This document shows, one piece after another, positions 16,845-23,955 of a DNA stretch of 64,000 nucleotides. The number at the start of each line of letters is the position of its first letter. The stretch's first letter is position 1. The DNA is from JACNKJ01 sp964440095 (GTDB lineage Bacteria > Krumholzibacteriota > Krumholzibacteriia > JACNKJ01): the NCBI GenBank assembly GCA_964440095.1, contig CAYTPZ010000001.1, positions 1-64,000 on the forward strand, given 5' to 3'. Below the pieces are notes generated by a model, which saw nothing but the letters and a program-made list of their open reading frames with translations, made no database searches and was not told the origin of the DNA. The translations under genes were made by a program, and so were the position numbers.

Positions 16845-16917
16845 TGGCACGGAGGCCAGCGGTACCTGGAATTCCTGGAATCCCGCCCTGTGGGCGGAAA
16901 GCTTAAGGAGAAGCTTT
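16845..16917 (+). promoter_or_regulatory. CsrA-type hairpins in the flagellin 1 leader
   Basis: Three hairpins are visible. TGGC-ACGGAG-GCCA (16845-16858) presents GGA in a hexaloop of form ANGGAN. CCGCCC/GGGCGG (16883-16897) is followed directly by A, giving another GGA. AAAGCTT-AAGGAG-AAGCTTT (16898-16917) is a perfect 7-bp stem with the entire Shine-Dalgarno as an ANGGAN hexaloop, 9 bases before the ATG. Bound CsrA would block initiation. Confidence 0.75.
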
Positions 16918-16919
16918 AA

Positions 16920-18362
16920 ATGTCCTTCAGAATCAACAACAACATCTCCGCAATTAATGCTCATCGACTCCTGTCTCGGAACGACTCTCAGATGAGTAAG
17001 TCCCTGGAGAGATTGAGCTCTGGCTTGAAGATCAATTCTGCCGGAGACGATCCCGCCGGGCTGGTTATCTCAGAGAACATGCGTGCCCAGATTACGGGTC
17101 TTAACCAGGCCATCGAGAACAGTGAGTTGGCCACAACTATGGTCCAGACCGCGGAAGGCGCCCTTACCGAAGTCCATGCCATGCTGAACAGCATGCGTGA
17201 ACTGGCGCTCCATGCGGCCAACGAAGGTGCGGTTAGCGCTGCTGACCTCGCCGCCGACCAGGCTGAGATCGACAATGCTCTCAGCACTCTGGGCCAGATC
17301 GCCGACAATACTCAGTACGCGACCAAGAAGCTGCTCAACGGAACCGCCGGCACCACGGGTACGGTTCTGGCTGGCACCGCCCAGTTCTTGGGCGCCAGTT
17401 CTGCGACCACTTCCGGCGAGTACACCATTGCCGTGACCACCCAGGCCGAAAAGGCCGCCGTGGTGACGGGCAACTCCGCCGCCATCACCGGCATCGCTGC
17501 CGATGAGACCCTGACCATCGTCAACAATACTTCGGGTATGACCGTAACGGTCGATCTCAAGGCTGGCGATAACGCTCAGACCATCGCCGATAAGATGAAC
17601 GCTGTGACGGACATCACCGGCTTGGTCGTTACCACTGACGGCACGGACATCACGGCCACCAGTGAAGCTTATGGCTCGGCTGCCGATTACACCATCTACA
17701 CCGATAACGCTGAAATTGACGGTACCCAAAGTGGCTTTGCCGCCGCCGGTACTAGCAACACGGGTGTGGATGTTGTGGGAACCTTCACCTTCGACACAAC
17801 GGTCTATCAGGCCACTGGCGTGGGTGCTGTGCTCTCCGGTCGGGCCAATACCCCGGCTCAGGGCCTTCAGGTTCACTATAGTGGTGTTACGGGTGCCGAC
17901 GTTGGAACCGTGCAGGTTTCCAACCAGTCTCTGACTTTCCAGATCGGCGCCAATGCTGGACAGACCGCCGAGGTTTCCATGGCTGATATGTCCACGAGTC
18001 GCCTGGGCCGTGGTCTCGACTCCGCCTTTGGTGGAACGAACCAGTTCGGGGCCCTCTCGGAGATCAGCGTTCTGGATGCCGACATGGCTACCGACGCCAT
18101 TGGCATCATCGACAAAGCCATCGCGGATGTGAACGCGGTGCGTGGTGAGCTGGGGGCCTTCCAGGGCAACACCCTGGAAAGCGGTCTGAGCAACCTTCGT
18201 GTGGCGCAGGAAAACCTGATCGCCGCCGAGTCGGTCATCCGTGACACGGACATGGCTGCTGAAGTTGCGAGTTTCACCCGCGGACAGATCCTGGTGCAGA
18301 GTGCTACGGCCATGCTCGCGCAGGCCAACTCCGCTCCGAGCATCGTTCTGTCGCTGCTCTAG
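16920..18362 (+). CDS. fliC: Flagellin 1
   Basis: This 480-residue filament subunit has conserved D0/D1 segments at both ends: MSFRINNNISAINAHRLLSR, LERLSSGLKINSAGDDPAGL and, at the C-terminus, VIRDTDMAAEVASFTRGQIL with a SIVLSLL end. The central region (about 150-350) is variable and includes a flagellin-IN-like motif (VDLKAGDNAQTIADKMNAVT). A sigma-28 promoter and CsrA-type leader precede it and a terminator follows, so it is monocistronic. Flagellin 2, its close paralogue, is next. Confidence 0.97.
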   Translation: MSFRINNNISAINAHRLLSRNDSQMSKSLERLSSGLKINSAGDDPAGLVISENMRAQITGLNQAIENSELATTMVQTAEGALTEVHAMLNSMRELALHAANEGAVSAADLAADQAEIDNALSTLGQIADNTQYATKKLLNGTAGTTGTVLAGTAQFLGASSATTSGEYTIAVTTQAEKAAVVTGNSAAITGIAADETLTIVNNTSGMTVTVDLKAGDNAQTIADKMNAVTDITGLVVTTDGTDITATSEAYGSAADYTIYTDNAEIDGTQSGFAAAGTSNTGVDVVGTFTFDTTVYQATGVGAVLSGRANTPAQGLQVHYSGVTGADVGTVQVSNQSLTFQIGANAGQTAEVSMADMSTSRLGRGLDSAFGGTNQFGALSEISVLDADMATDAIGIIDKAIADVNAVRGELGAFQGNTLESGLSNLRVAQENLIAAESVIRDTDMAAEVASFTRGQILVQSATAMLAQANSAPSIVLSLL

Positions 18363-18375
18363 ATTAATTGGGAGA

Positions 18376-18440
18376 GAATCCGAGAGGATTCACCCTTTAG
18401 ATCACAAGGCTCCCCCTTTTCGGAGGGGGAGTTCTTTTTT
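18376..18440 (+). terminator. 3' hairpin and terminator after flagellin 1
   Basis: A GAATCC-GAGA-GGATTC tetraloop hairpin (18376-18391) is followed by the terminator CTCCCCC (18410-18416) / GGGGGAG (18425-18431) and TTCTTTTTT. Bases 18441-18614 beyond it hold no gene that I can see. Confidence 0.88.
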
Positions 18441-18614
18441 GTCCACCCGGGGGACTCTTCATAACAACCGCTTCCAGGGCTCCAAGTAATCCAATAAAGT
18501 TCGTGTCGGGCAGAGAAATAGGGTGAAAGCTCTTGAAATGGTACGAGAAGACCTATATCGGGGAGAAGCGTCCCAGAAGGTGTCATTTTCTCTAAAAAGT
18601 CTGCTGAACTCCCC

Positions 18615-18641
18615 TCAAGTTTCCAGCGTTCCCTCCGATAC
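18615..18641 (+). promoter_or_regulatory. Sigma-28 promoter of flagellin gene 2
   Basis: TCAAGTTT (18615-18622), 11 bases, then TCCGATAC (18634-18641) matches the sigma-28 consensus with the same spacing as at flagellin 1. The expected start near 18648 gives a leader of about 79 nt. Confidence 0.82.
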
Positions 18642-18656
18642 CTCATACATCCTCAG

Positions 18657-18724
18657 GGCACGGAGGCCATGAGGGTGAGAGTACCAGGGAATCCGCCTGG
18701 GGCGGAAAACTGAGGAGAAGCTTT
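18657..18724 (+). promoter_or_regulatory. CsrA-type hairpins in the flagellin 2 leader
   Basis: The layout repeats that of flagellin 1: GGC-ACGGAG-GCC (18657-18668), then CCGCC/GGCGG (18693-18705) followed by A, then a Shine-Dalgarno hairpin. In the last, GAAAACT (18705-18711) pairs with AGCTTTC (18719-18725) with one A-C mismatch, leaving GAGGAGA in the loop. The stem is weaker than in flagellin 1. Confidence 0.65.
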
Positions 18725-18726
18725 CA

Positions 18727-20175
18727 ATGTCATTCAGGATCAACCACAACATCTCCGCGATCAACGCCCATCGGATCTTGTCGCGCAACGACTTCGAGAT
18801 GAGTCGGTCTTTGGAGAGGCTGAGTTCGGGTCTGAAGATCAACACGGCCGGCGATGACCCTGCGGGTCTGGTGATTTCCGAAAACATGAGGGCTCAGATC
18901 ACGGGATTGAACCAGGCCATCGAAAACAGCGAGCTGGCTGTGACCATGGTTCAGACCGCAGAGGGAGCACTCACCGAGGTTCATGCGCTGCTCAACAGCA
19001 TGCGTGAGCTGGCCCTGCATGCGGCCAACGAAGGAGCTGTGGGTTCCGCGGACCTTGCCGCCGATCAGGCGGAAATCGAGAACGCGCTTAGCACCCTTAC
19101 TCAAATTGCAGAAAACACCCAGTACGCCACCAAAAAGCTGCTCAACGGCACCGGCGGCACTACGGGAACCATTATCACCGGTGTCGCCGAATTTATGGGC
19201 GCCAACGAACTCACCGAGTCCGGCGAATACACGGTGAATGTCTTGAAGCCTGCCGAGAAAGCTACCATTTCGAATGGGGCCACAGCTTCGGTTATGTTAA
19301 CCGAAGATGAAATGCTAACCGTCGTAAACAACACGACAGGCATGACAGTAACTGTCGATCTCGCCGCAGGTGACAATGCTCAAACGGTAGTGGACAAGAT
19401 CAACTACTACAGCGATATCACCGGTTTGGTCGCAACGACTGACGGTACGGACATTACAGCTACAAGTGCTGAATACGGCGCGTCACAGGACTACACAATT
19501 TACTCCGATCAGGCCTTTGTTGCTGATGGATCAATGAGTGGATTCCGATCTGATGGCACAAGCACTGACATGGGTGTGGATATTGCCGGAACATTCACCT
19601 ACGATGGAACCACCTATCAGGCAAATGGGGTGGGGGCCGTTTTGAACGGACGCTCCTTTAGCCCGGCAAATGGTCTGCGCGTTTATTACAGTGGTATCGC
19701 CGGAGCAGATATCGCTACGGTTCAGGTCTCCAACCAGGCACTTACATTCCAGGTGGGTGCTAACTCTGGGCAGACCGCGATGGTTTCCATGGCCGACATG
19801 TCCACCCGCCGTCTGGGTACGGGTTTGGATTCCCGTTTCGACGGAGTCAATCAGTTCAAGAGCCTGGCAGAGATCTCAGTTCTCAGCTCCGATGAAGCGA
19901 GCGACGCCATCGCGATCATCGACAAGGCTATCGAAGATGTGAATGGCGTGCGCGGTGATTTGGGCGCCTTCCAAGGCAACACGCTAGAAAGCGGCCTGAG
20001 CAACCTTCGAATCGCGATGGAAAATCTCGTGGCTGCGGAATCGGTAATCCGCGACACGGATATGGCGGCCGAGGTCGCGAGCTTCACGCGGGGACAAATT
20101 CTGGTTCAGTCCGCCTCCGCCATGTTGTCTCACGCCAACGCCACTCCGAATATCGTCCTTCAGCTCCTAAGCTAG
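18727..20175 (+). CDS. Flagellin 2
   Basis: This 482-residue flagellin is nearly identical to flagellin 1 in the terminal D0/D1 regions and aligns throughout, including the central flagellin-IN-like motif (VDLAAGDNAQTVVDKINYYS). The central third (about nucleotides 19230-19650) is more diverged and uses more A- and T-ending codons than its ends or flagellin 1, suggesting recombination or relaxed constraint. It has its own sigma-28 promoter, CsrA-type leader and terminator, so the two subunits can be set separately. Confidence 0.97.
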   Translation: MSFRINHNISAINAHRILSRNDFEMSRSLERLSSGLKINTAGDDPAGLVISENMRAQITGLNQAIENSELAVTMVQTAEGALTEVHALLNSMRELALHAANEGAVGSADLAADQAEIENALSTLTQIAENTQYATKKLLNGTGGTTGTIITGVAEFMGANELTESGEYTVNVLKPAEKATISNGATASVMLTEDEMLTVVNNTTGMTVTVDLAAGDNAQTVVDKINYYSDITGLVATTDGTDITATSAEYGASQDYTIYSDQAFVADGSMSGFRSDGTSTDMGVDIAGTFTYDGTTYQANGVGAVLNGRSFSPANGLRVYYSGIAGADIATVQVSNQALTFQVGANSGQTAMVSMADMSTRRLGTGLDSRFDGVNQFKSLAEISVLSSDEASDAIAIIDKAIEDVNGVRGDLGAFQGNTLESGLSNLRIAMENLVAAESVIRDTDMAAEVASFTRGQILVQSASAMLSHANATPNIVLQLLS

Positions 20176-20212
20176 GGGACGAGGTTGAATCCAGGACATT
20201 CCAGGTAATCAT

Positions 20213-20247
20213 AAAGATCCCCCCTCCCCAGGAGGGGGGATCTTTCC
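20213..20247 (+). terminator. Strong terminator after flagellin 2
   Basis: A perfect 15-bp stem is formed by 20213-20227 (AAAGATCCCCCCTCC) and 20231-20245 with a CCA loop. The T tail is short (CTTTCC), but the stem is very stable and symmetric. Confidence 0.85.
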
Positions 20248-20258
20248 ATGGAAAGGAC

Positions 20259-20286
20259 TCAAGATGTAGCCCGAATCGACCGATAA
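20259..20286 (+). promoter_or_regulatory. Probable sigma-28 promoter of fliD
   Basis: TCAA (20259-20262), 16 bases, then ACCGATAA (20279-20286) resembles the two flagellin promoters with a one-base longer spacer. It lies just past the flagellin 2 terminator and 50 bases before the fliD ATG. A GGCCC/GGGCC hairpin sits in the leader. Confidence 0.65.
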
Positions 20287-20336
20287 CGGAGTGAGGCCCG
20301 CCTTGGGCCCGGGAGAAGATTTCAAAGGAGCGAATC

Positions 20337-22658
20337 ATGGTTGGATCGAGTTCCATCTCAGGACTTGTCAGTGGAATGGACTGGCAGACCCTCGTCGATC
20401 AGCTCATGGAAGTTGAACGACGCCCCGCCTACTTGCTGGAGTCGCGCATCGCGCAAAGCCAGCTTAAACTTTCAAGCTATGATGCCCTGGAATCTACCCT
20501 GTCCAACTTAAAGGCACAGGTCGACTCTCTACGCCTCCGCACCGATTTCGACGACATGGTGGGCAGCGTAAGCCACGACAGCCTCATTTCCGCCACGGTG
20601 AGCGATGGGGCCGCTGCGGGTACCTACAGCCTATCCGTGCAGCAGATCGCCCAGAATCATCAGATCGTCAGCCAGGCCTTCGTGGATCCGGAAGATTCCC
20701 TGGGAACGGGAACGGTAAGCATTCTCATTGGCGACGATCAGATTCTCGAGGTCACCTTAGATTCCGGCGAAGACAGTTTGCAGGAATTCGTGGACGCGGT
20801 GAACGAGGCTGGAGTGGGCGTATCGGCCAGCCTCATTCAAACCAGCGACACCGAAACTCCTTGGCAGCTGATCATGACCAGCAGTGAGCCGGGCGCCGAC
20901 AACGTAATCGGCGTGGAAACAGATCTCACAGGTGGATCCGATCTCACCTTTGGTAGCGTGGAAGCAGTCGTGGTGGGGGGGATCTCCGGTAGCAGCTCCG
21001 TGACCAGCGGCGGAAACTACAGCGGCAATATCGACGATACCTTCACCTTCACCGTGGAAACCGGCGGTACCCTGGGAACCGATGAAATCACCATCGGCTG
21101 GGAAAACACCGAAGGAATGACTGGCACCGTGACCATTCCCGCCGACTACACGGCCGGTGACACAGTATCGGTGCATGGCGGCATGACGCTCAGTTTTACG
21201 GCCGGCACCTTGGTTGCCGCCGACAACTGGACGGTCGATACACAGAGCTCAACCATTCAGTCGGCCCAGGACGCATTGCTGCATTTCGGATCTTCCAGCG
21301 GTGGATCAGATCCCCTGGAAATCGTGAGCAGCGACAATTCCATTAGCGGACTCATTCACGGAGTCACCCTGAACTTGCTCGCCGCCGATGTAGACCAGAC
21401 GGTCACGCTCAACGTCAAGCACGACGTGGATACCTTGATGGAACGCTTTCAGGGATTCGTGGAAAACTACAACAACATGATCGAGTACATGAACGCCCAG
21501 TTCGAATTCAACGCCGATCTGGAATCCGCAGGACCCCTAATCGGCGATCGTGCGGCCATGAACATCGACAGTCGCATTCGTACGGCGGCGGGAAGGGCCG
21601 TAGAGGGAATCACCAGTGAACTCGAGCATCTAAGTCAGATCGGAATCGGTACTTCGGTATCCGGCAATCTGAACACTGACGGTACTCTTTCCATCGACGA
21701 TGCCAAACTTCGTGCGGCGCTGGAGGGTAATCTCGACGACGTGATTTCCCTGCTCGCATCCACCGGAGAAGCCACCGATGGTGACATCACCTTCGCCCAT
21801 GCCGGACCCAGAGTGACGCCCACGGGCTGGGGAGCTGGATACGAAACTCGCATCACCCAGGCTGCGGCCAGGGGTGTCTATACGGGTGTATCCTTTGCCG
21901 AACCTACGCCTGGTTCTCCTCTGGTGATCAGCACGAGCAACAACAACTTCAAGTTCAGCATCGACGGCGTGGAATCCAAACTCATTACCCTGGAAGATCA
22001 GACCTTCGAAAGCGGTGCCGCCCTGGCCACGGCCATGCAGTCGGCCCTCAACGCCGACGAAAATCTCGGTGGCCATGACGTGCTGGTGAGCTGGGTGGAT
22101 GACGGCGGCGGCAACGGCCACCTTGATATAAAGAGTAAGACCTGGGGCTCCAACAGTACGGTGGTCATGGAAGATGTGGCCAACAGCCTTTATGCATCGG
22201 TGGGATTGGACACGGGCAGCGCCACCGATGGTCAAGATGTGGAGGGTTACTTCCTGGTCAATGGAAGCGTCGAGACGGCCACCGGCAGTGGTCGCAATCT
22301 TGTGGGCGATCAGGAAAACGGTCGCACCGACGGCCTCAGTGTTATCGTGAAAATCAGCGCGGCGGATCTGGCCGAGCAGGGCGAGGATCAGGGTCGCGTG
22401 AAAGTCTTCAGCGGCGTCAGCGACGGACTCTATCGTTCTCTTGAAAACTTTCTCGACCCGGTTCACGGCATTCTCGAGCGCAAGCAAGAGGACATGCGAA
22501 CCACCATCGCCGATATTGAAGAACAGGTCGAAGCCTTCGATGAGCGCCTGGTTTCCCGGAAGGAACGCTACCTGGCCGAATTCCAGCACATGGAAACACT
22601 CATCTCGCAATTACAGAATCAGAACAACATGGTCATGTCCATGTTGGGCGGATTGTAA
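20337..22658 (+). CDS. fliD: Filament cap protein FliD (HAP2)
   Basis: This 773-residue filament cap protein opens with ISGLVSGMDWQTLVDQLMEVERRPAYLLESRI, typical of FliD. The C-terminal FliD region contains VKHDVDTLMERFQGFVENYNNMIEYMNAQ (near 360-390) and ends in a coiled coil, IADIEEQVEAFDERLVSRKERYLAEF. It is larger than enterobacterial FliD (about 470) because of extended, Ser/Gly/Thr-rich central domains with flagellin-IN-like segments. The ATG follows CAAAGGAGCGAATC. FliS and a FliT-like protein follow in the same unit. Confidence 0.94.
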   Translation: MVGSSSISGLVSGMDWQTLVDQLMEVERRPAYLLESRIAQSQLKLSSYDALESTLSNLKAQVDSLRLRTDFDDMVGSVSHDSLISATVSDGAAAGTYSLSVQQIAQNHQIVSQAFVDPEDSLGTGTVSILIGDDQILEVTLDSGEDSLQEFVDAVNEAGVGVSASLIQTSDTETPWQLIMTSSEPGADNVIGVETDLTGGSDLTFGSVEAVVVGGISGSSSVTSGGNYSGNIDDTFTFTVETGGTLGTDEITIGWENTEGMTGTVTIPADYTAGDTVSVHGGMTLSFTAGTLVAADNWTVDTQSSTIQSAQDALLHFGSSSGGSDPLEIVSSDNSISGLIHGVTLNLLAADVDQTVTLNVKHDVDTLMERFQGFVENYNNMIEYMNAQFEFNADLESAGPLIGDRAAMNIDSRIRTAAGRAVEGITSELEHLSQIGIGTSVSGNLNTDGTLSIDDAKLRAALEGNLDDVISLLASTGEATDGDITFAHAGPRVTPTGWGAGYETRITQAAARGVYTGVSFAEPTPGSPLVISTSNNNFKFSIDGVESKLITLEDQTFESGAALATAMQSALNADENLGGHDVLVSWVDDGGGNGHLDIKSKTWGSNSTVVMEDVANSLYASVGLDTGSATDGQDVEGYFLVNGSVETATGSGRNLVGDQENGRTDGLSVIVKISAADLAEQGEDQGRVKVFSGVSDGLYRSLENFLDPVHGILERKQEDMRTTIADIEEQVEAFDERLVSRKERYLAEFQHMETLISQLQNQNNMVMSMLGGL

Positions 22659-22673
22659 ACTGGAGCCTAGCCA

Positions 22674-23099
22674 ATGAGACGTACCGGCATGAATGACATC
22701 TTGGAGCTAAGGGGCAAGGATAAGAGCCGCGATGCTCGACAGGCTTACATGGAAAATCAGGTACTGGATGCGGACCCTCAGGATCTTCTAATTCTACTCT
22801 ACGAGGGTCTCACGAGATTCATTCTTGCGGGTAAGCACAACCTCGAGGATGAGAACTGGGAAGAAGCCGCCAAGAATTTGGGTCGTGCACGTAGAATTGT
22901 GAGTTATCTCATCCAGTTGCTGCGTCCCGAGGGCGGCGATATCAGCCGTCATCTTCGGCGGCTTTACGCCTTCTGTTTCGATCACATCAGTCGCGCCACC
23001 CTTGAGAAAAACCCCGAGCTCCTGGACGGAGTCTTGCAAGTGGTTCGCGAGCTAACCGGTGCCTGGAATGATCTGGCCAAAATGCAACAGGAAAAATAG
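22674..23099 (+). CDS. fliS: Flagellin export chaperone FliS
   Basis: This 141-residue all-helical chaperone binds the flagellin C-terminus before export. Family features include AYMENQVLDADPQDLLILLYEGLTRFI and GRARRIVSYLIQLLRPEGGDISRHLRRLYAFCFDHI. GGAG lies eight bases before the ATG. An internal ATG six codons on is an alternative start. It is in an operon with fliD and the FliT-like gene. Confidence 0.92.
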   Translation: MRRTGMNDILELRGKDKSRDARQAYMENQVLDADPQDLLILLYEGLTRFILAGKHNLEDENWEEAAKNLGRARRIVSYLIQLLRPEGGDISRHLRRLYAFCFDHISRATLEKNPELLDGVLQVVRELTGAWNDLAKMQQEK

Positions 23100-23110
23100 G
23101 GAAGGATCCC

Positions 23111-23425
23111 ATGAACAACCTTGAGCTCTTCGAAAAACTTCAAGACATCAGCAAGGCCCAGCTGGATGCCACGCGCCAGAAGGATCTGGATCTGCTGGAG
23201 ACGCTCAACAATGATCGTAAAGAGCTGATGCTCGCCATCGAAGCCGAGGGTGGCCAAGAAGTCTGGGGCTCCAATGCTGGCCGGGTGAGGGAAATTCTCT
23301 TTAACATTCTGGAGAATGACCGCAAGCTGAAGGTCTCGCTCATGGAACGCATGAGGTGCCGCGAAGAGGGCTTGGCGGAAATCCGCCGTCGCGGTCAGGC
23401 AGAGAAGGCCTATCGGTCCAAATAG
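23111..23425 (+). CDS. FliT-like small helical protein
   Basis: This 104-residue protein is predicted to be helical and charged throughout (MNNLELFEKLQDISKAQLDA...). It follows fliS after 11 bases with a good ribosome site (GGAAGGATCCC). The position after fliD-fliS and its size fit a FliT-type chaperone for FliD, but the sequence is too divergent for me to assert the family. No membrane segment is present. Confidence 0.6.
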   Translation: MNNLELFEKLQDISKAQLDATRQKDLDLLETLNNDRKELMLAIEAEGGQEVWGSNAGRVREILFNILENDRKLKVSLMERMRCREEGLAEIRRRGQAEKAYRSK

Positions 23426-23442
23426 CCAAGGGATCCCGATCT

Positions 23443-23458
23443 AGGCCCGGCACTTGCA
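23443..23458 (+). promoter_or_regulatory. Sigma-54 promoter of flgM
   Basis: AGGCCCG-N4-TTGCA matches the -24/-12 consensus TGGCACG-N4-TTGCW at all but two positions, with GG and GC exactly ten bases apart. It ends 34 bases before the flgM start. Confidence 0.65.
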
Positions 23459-23492
23459 AGGTTGCTGATGACAGCCATTTTTCGGGAGGTTA

Positions 23493-23852
23493 ATGGTGCA
23501 GATTGGAAAGCCTGATGCCACTCGTGGCGCCGATTTGGCCAAGATACAAGGCCAGACCACGGATCCACGTACAGCGGGGATGGCTTCAGGAAATCCCCAA
23601 GGAGAGCGCACTGCCGACAAGGCGTCTTCGGTCGCGACGAAGTCCGAGTTCATTGAGATTAGCGCTGAAGCCCGAGCCCGGGCGGAACGTGAGGAGGCTC
23701 TCCAAGTGTTTAACGAGGCCTACAGGGGTCTCGAGGGGATTCGCCGCGATGTCGTGGAAACGGTCCGACAGAGGATTGAAAACGGCTACTATGAAAGCGA
23801 GGAAGTTCTCCATCAGCTAGCCGACAGGCTCCTGCCCATCGTCAAATCCTGA
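23493..23852 (+). CDS. flgM: FlgM-like anti-sigma-28 factor
   Basis: This 119-residue protein has a disordered, polar N-terminal half and a helical C-terminal half ending VRQRIENGYYESEEVLHQLADRLLPIV, which fits the sigma-28-binding region of FlgM (xxIxxGxYxxxxxxxAxxLL). The upstream ISAEARARAE segment is also common in FlgM proteins. GGGAGG lies three bases before ATG 23493 and six before GTG 23496, so either may start translation. It has its own sigma-54-type promoter and a terminator. It presumably holds FliA inactive until hook completion. Confidence 0.82.
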   Translation: MVQIGKPDATRGADLAKIQGQTTDPRTAGMASGNPQGERTADKASSVATKSEFIEISAEARARAEREEALQVFNEAYRGLEGIRRDVVETVRQRIENGYYESEEVLHQLADRLLPIVKS

Positions 23853-23875
23853 AAAATCATCCGCTTACGAAATAA

Positions 23876-23907
23876 GGCCGCCGGTACCCATGCCGGTGGC
23901 CATTTTT
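23876..23907 (+). terminator. Terminator after flgM
   Basis: Stem GGCCGCCGG (23876-23884) / CCGGTGGCC (23893-23901), nine pairs with one G-T wobble, is followed by ATTTTT. Confidence 0.88.
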
Positions 23908-23955
23908 CTTGCAGTTTTCCGAAGCTCCTGATAATGAAGAGCTAAGGAGGCTCCT

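Noticed and set aside
17070..17876. 268-codon minus-strand frame opposite flagellin 1
   Set aside because: Antisense shadow of a conserved flagellin; no start signals.
21630..22610. 326-codon open frame on the minus strand opposite fliD
   Set aside because: It lies fully antisense to well-supported fliD sequence, has no ribosome site or recognisable domain, and arises from GC-rich codon structure.
23897..23913. TGGC ... CTTGCA resembling a sigma-54 promoter before the histidine kinase
   Set aside because: GG and GC are separated by eleven bases, not ten, and the site overlaps the flgM terminator.
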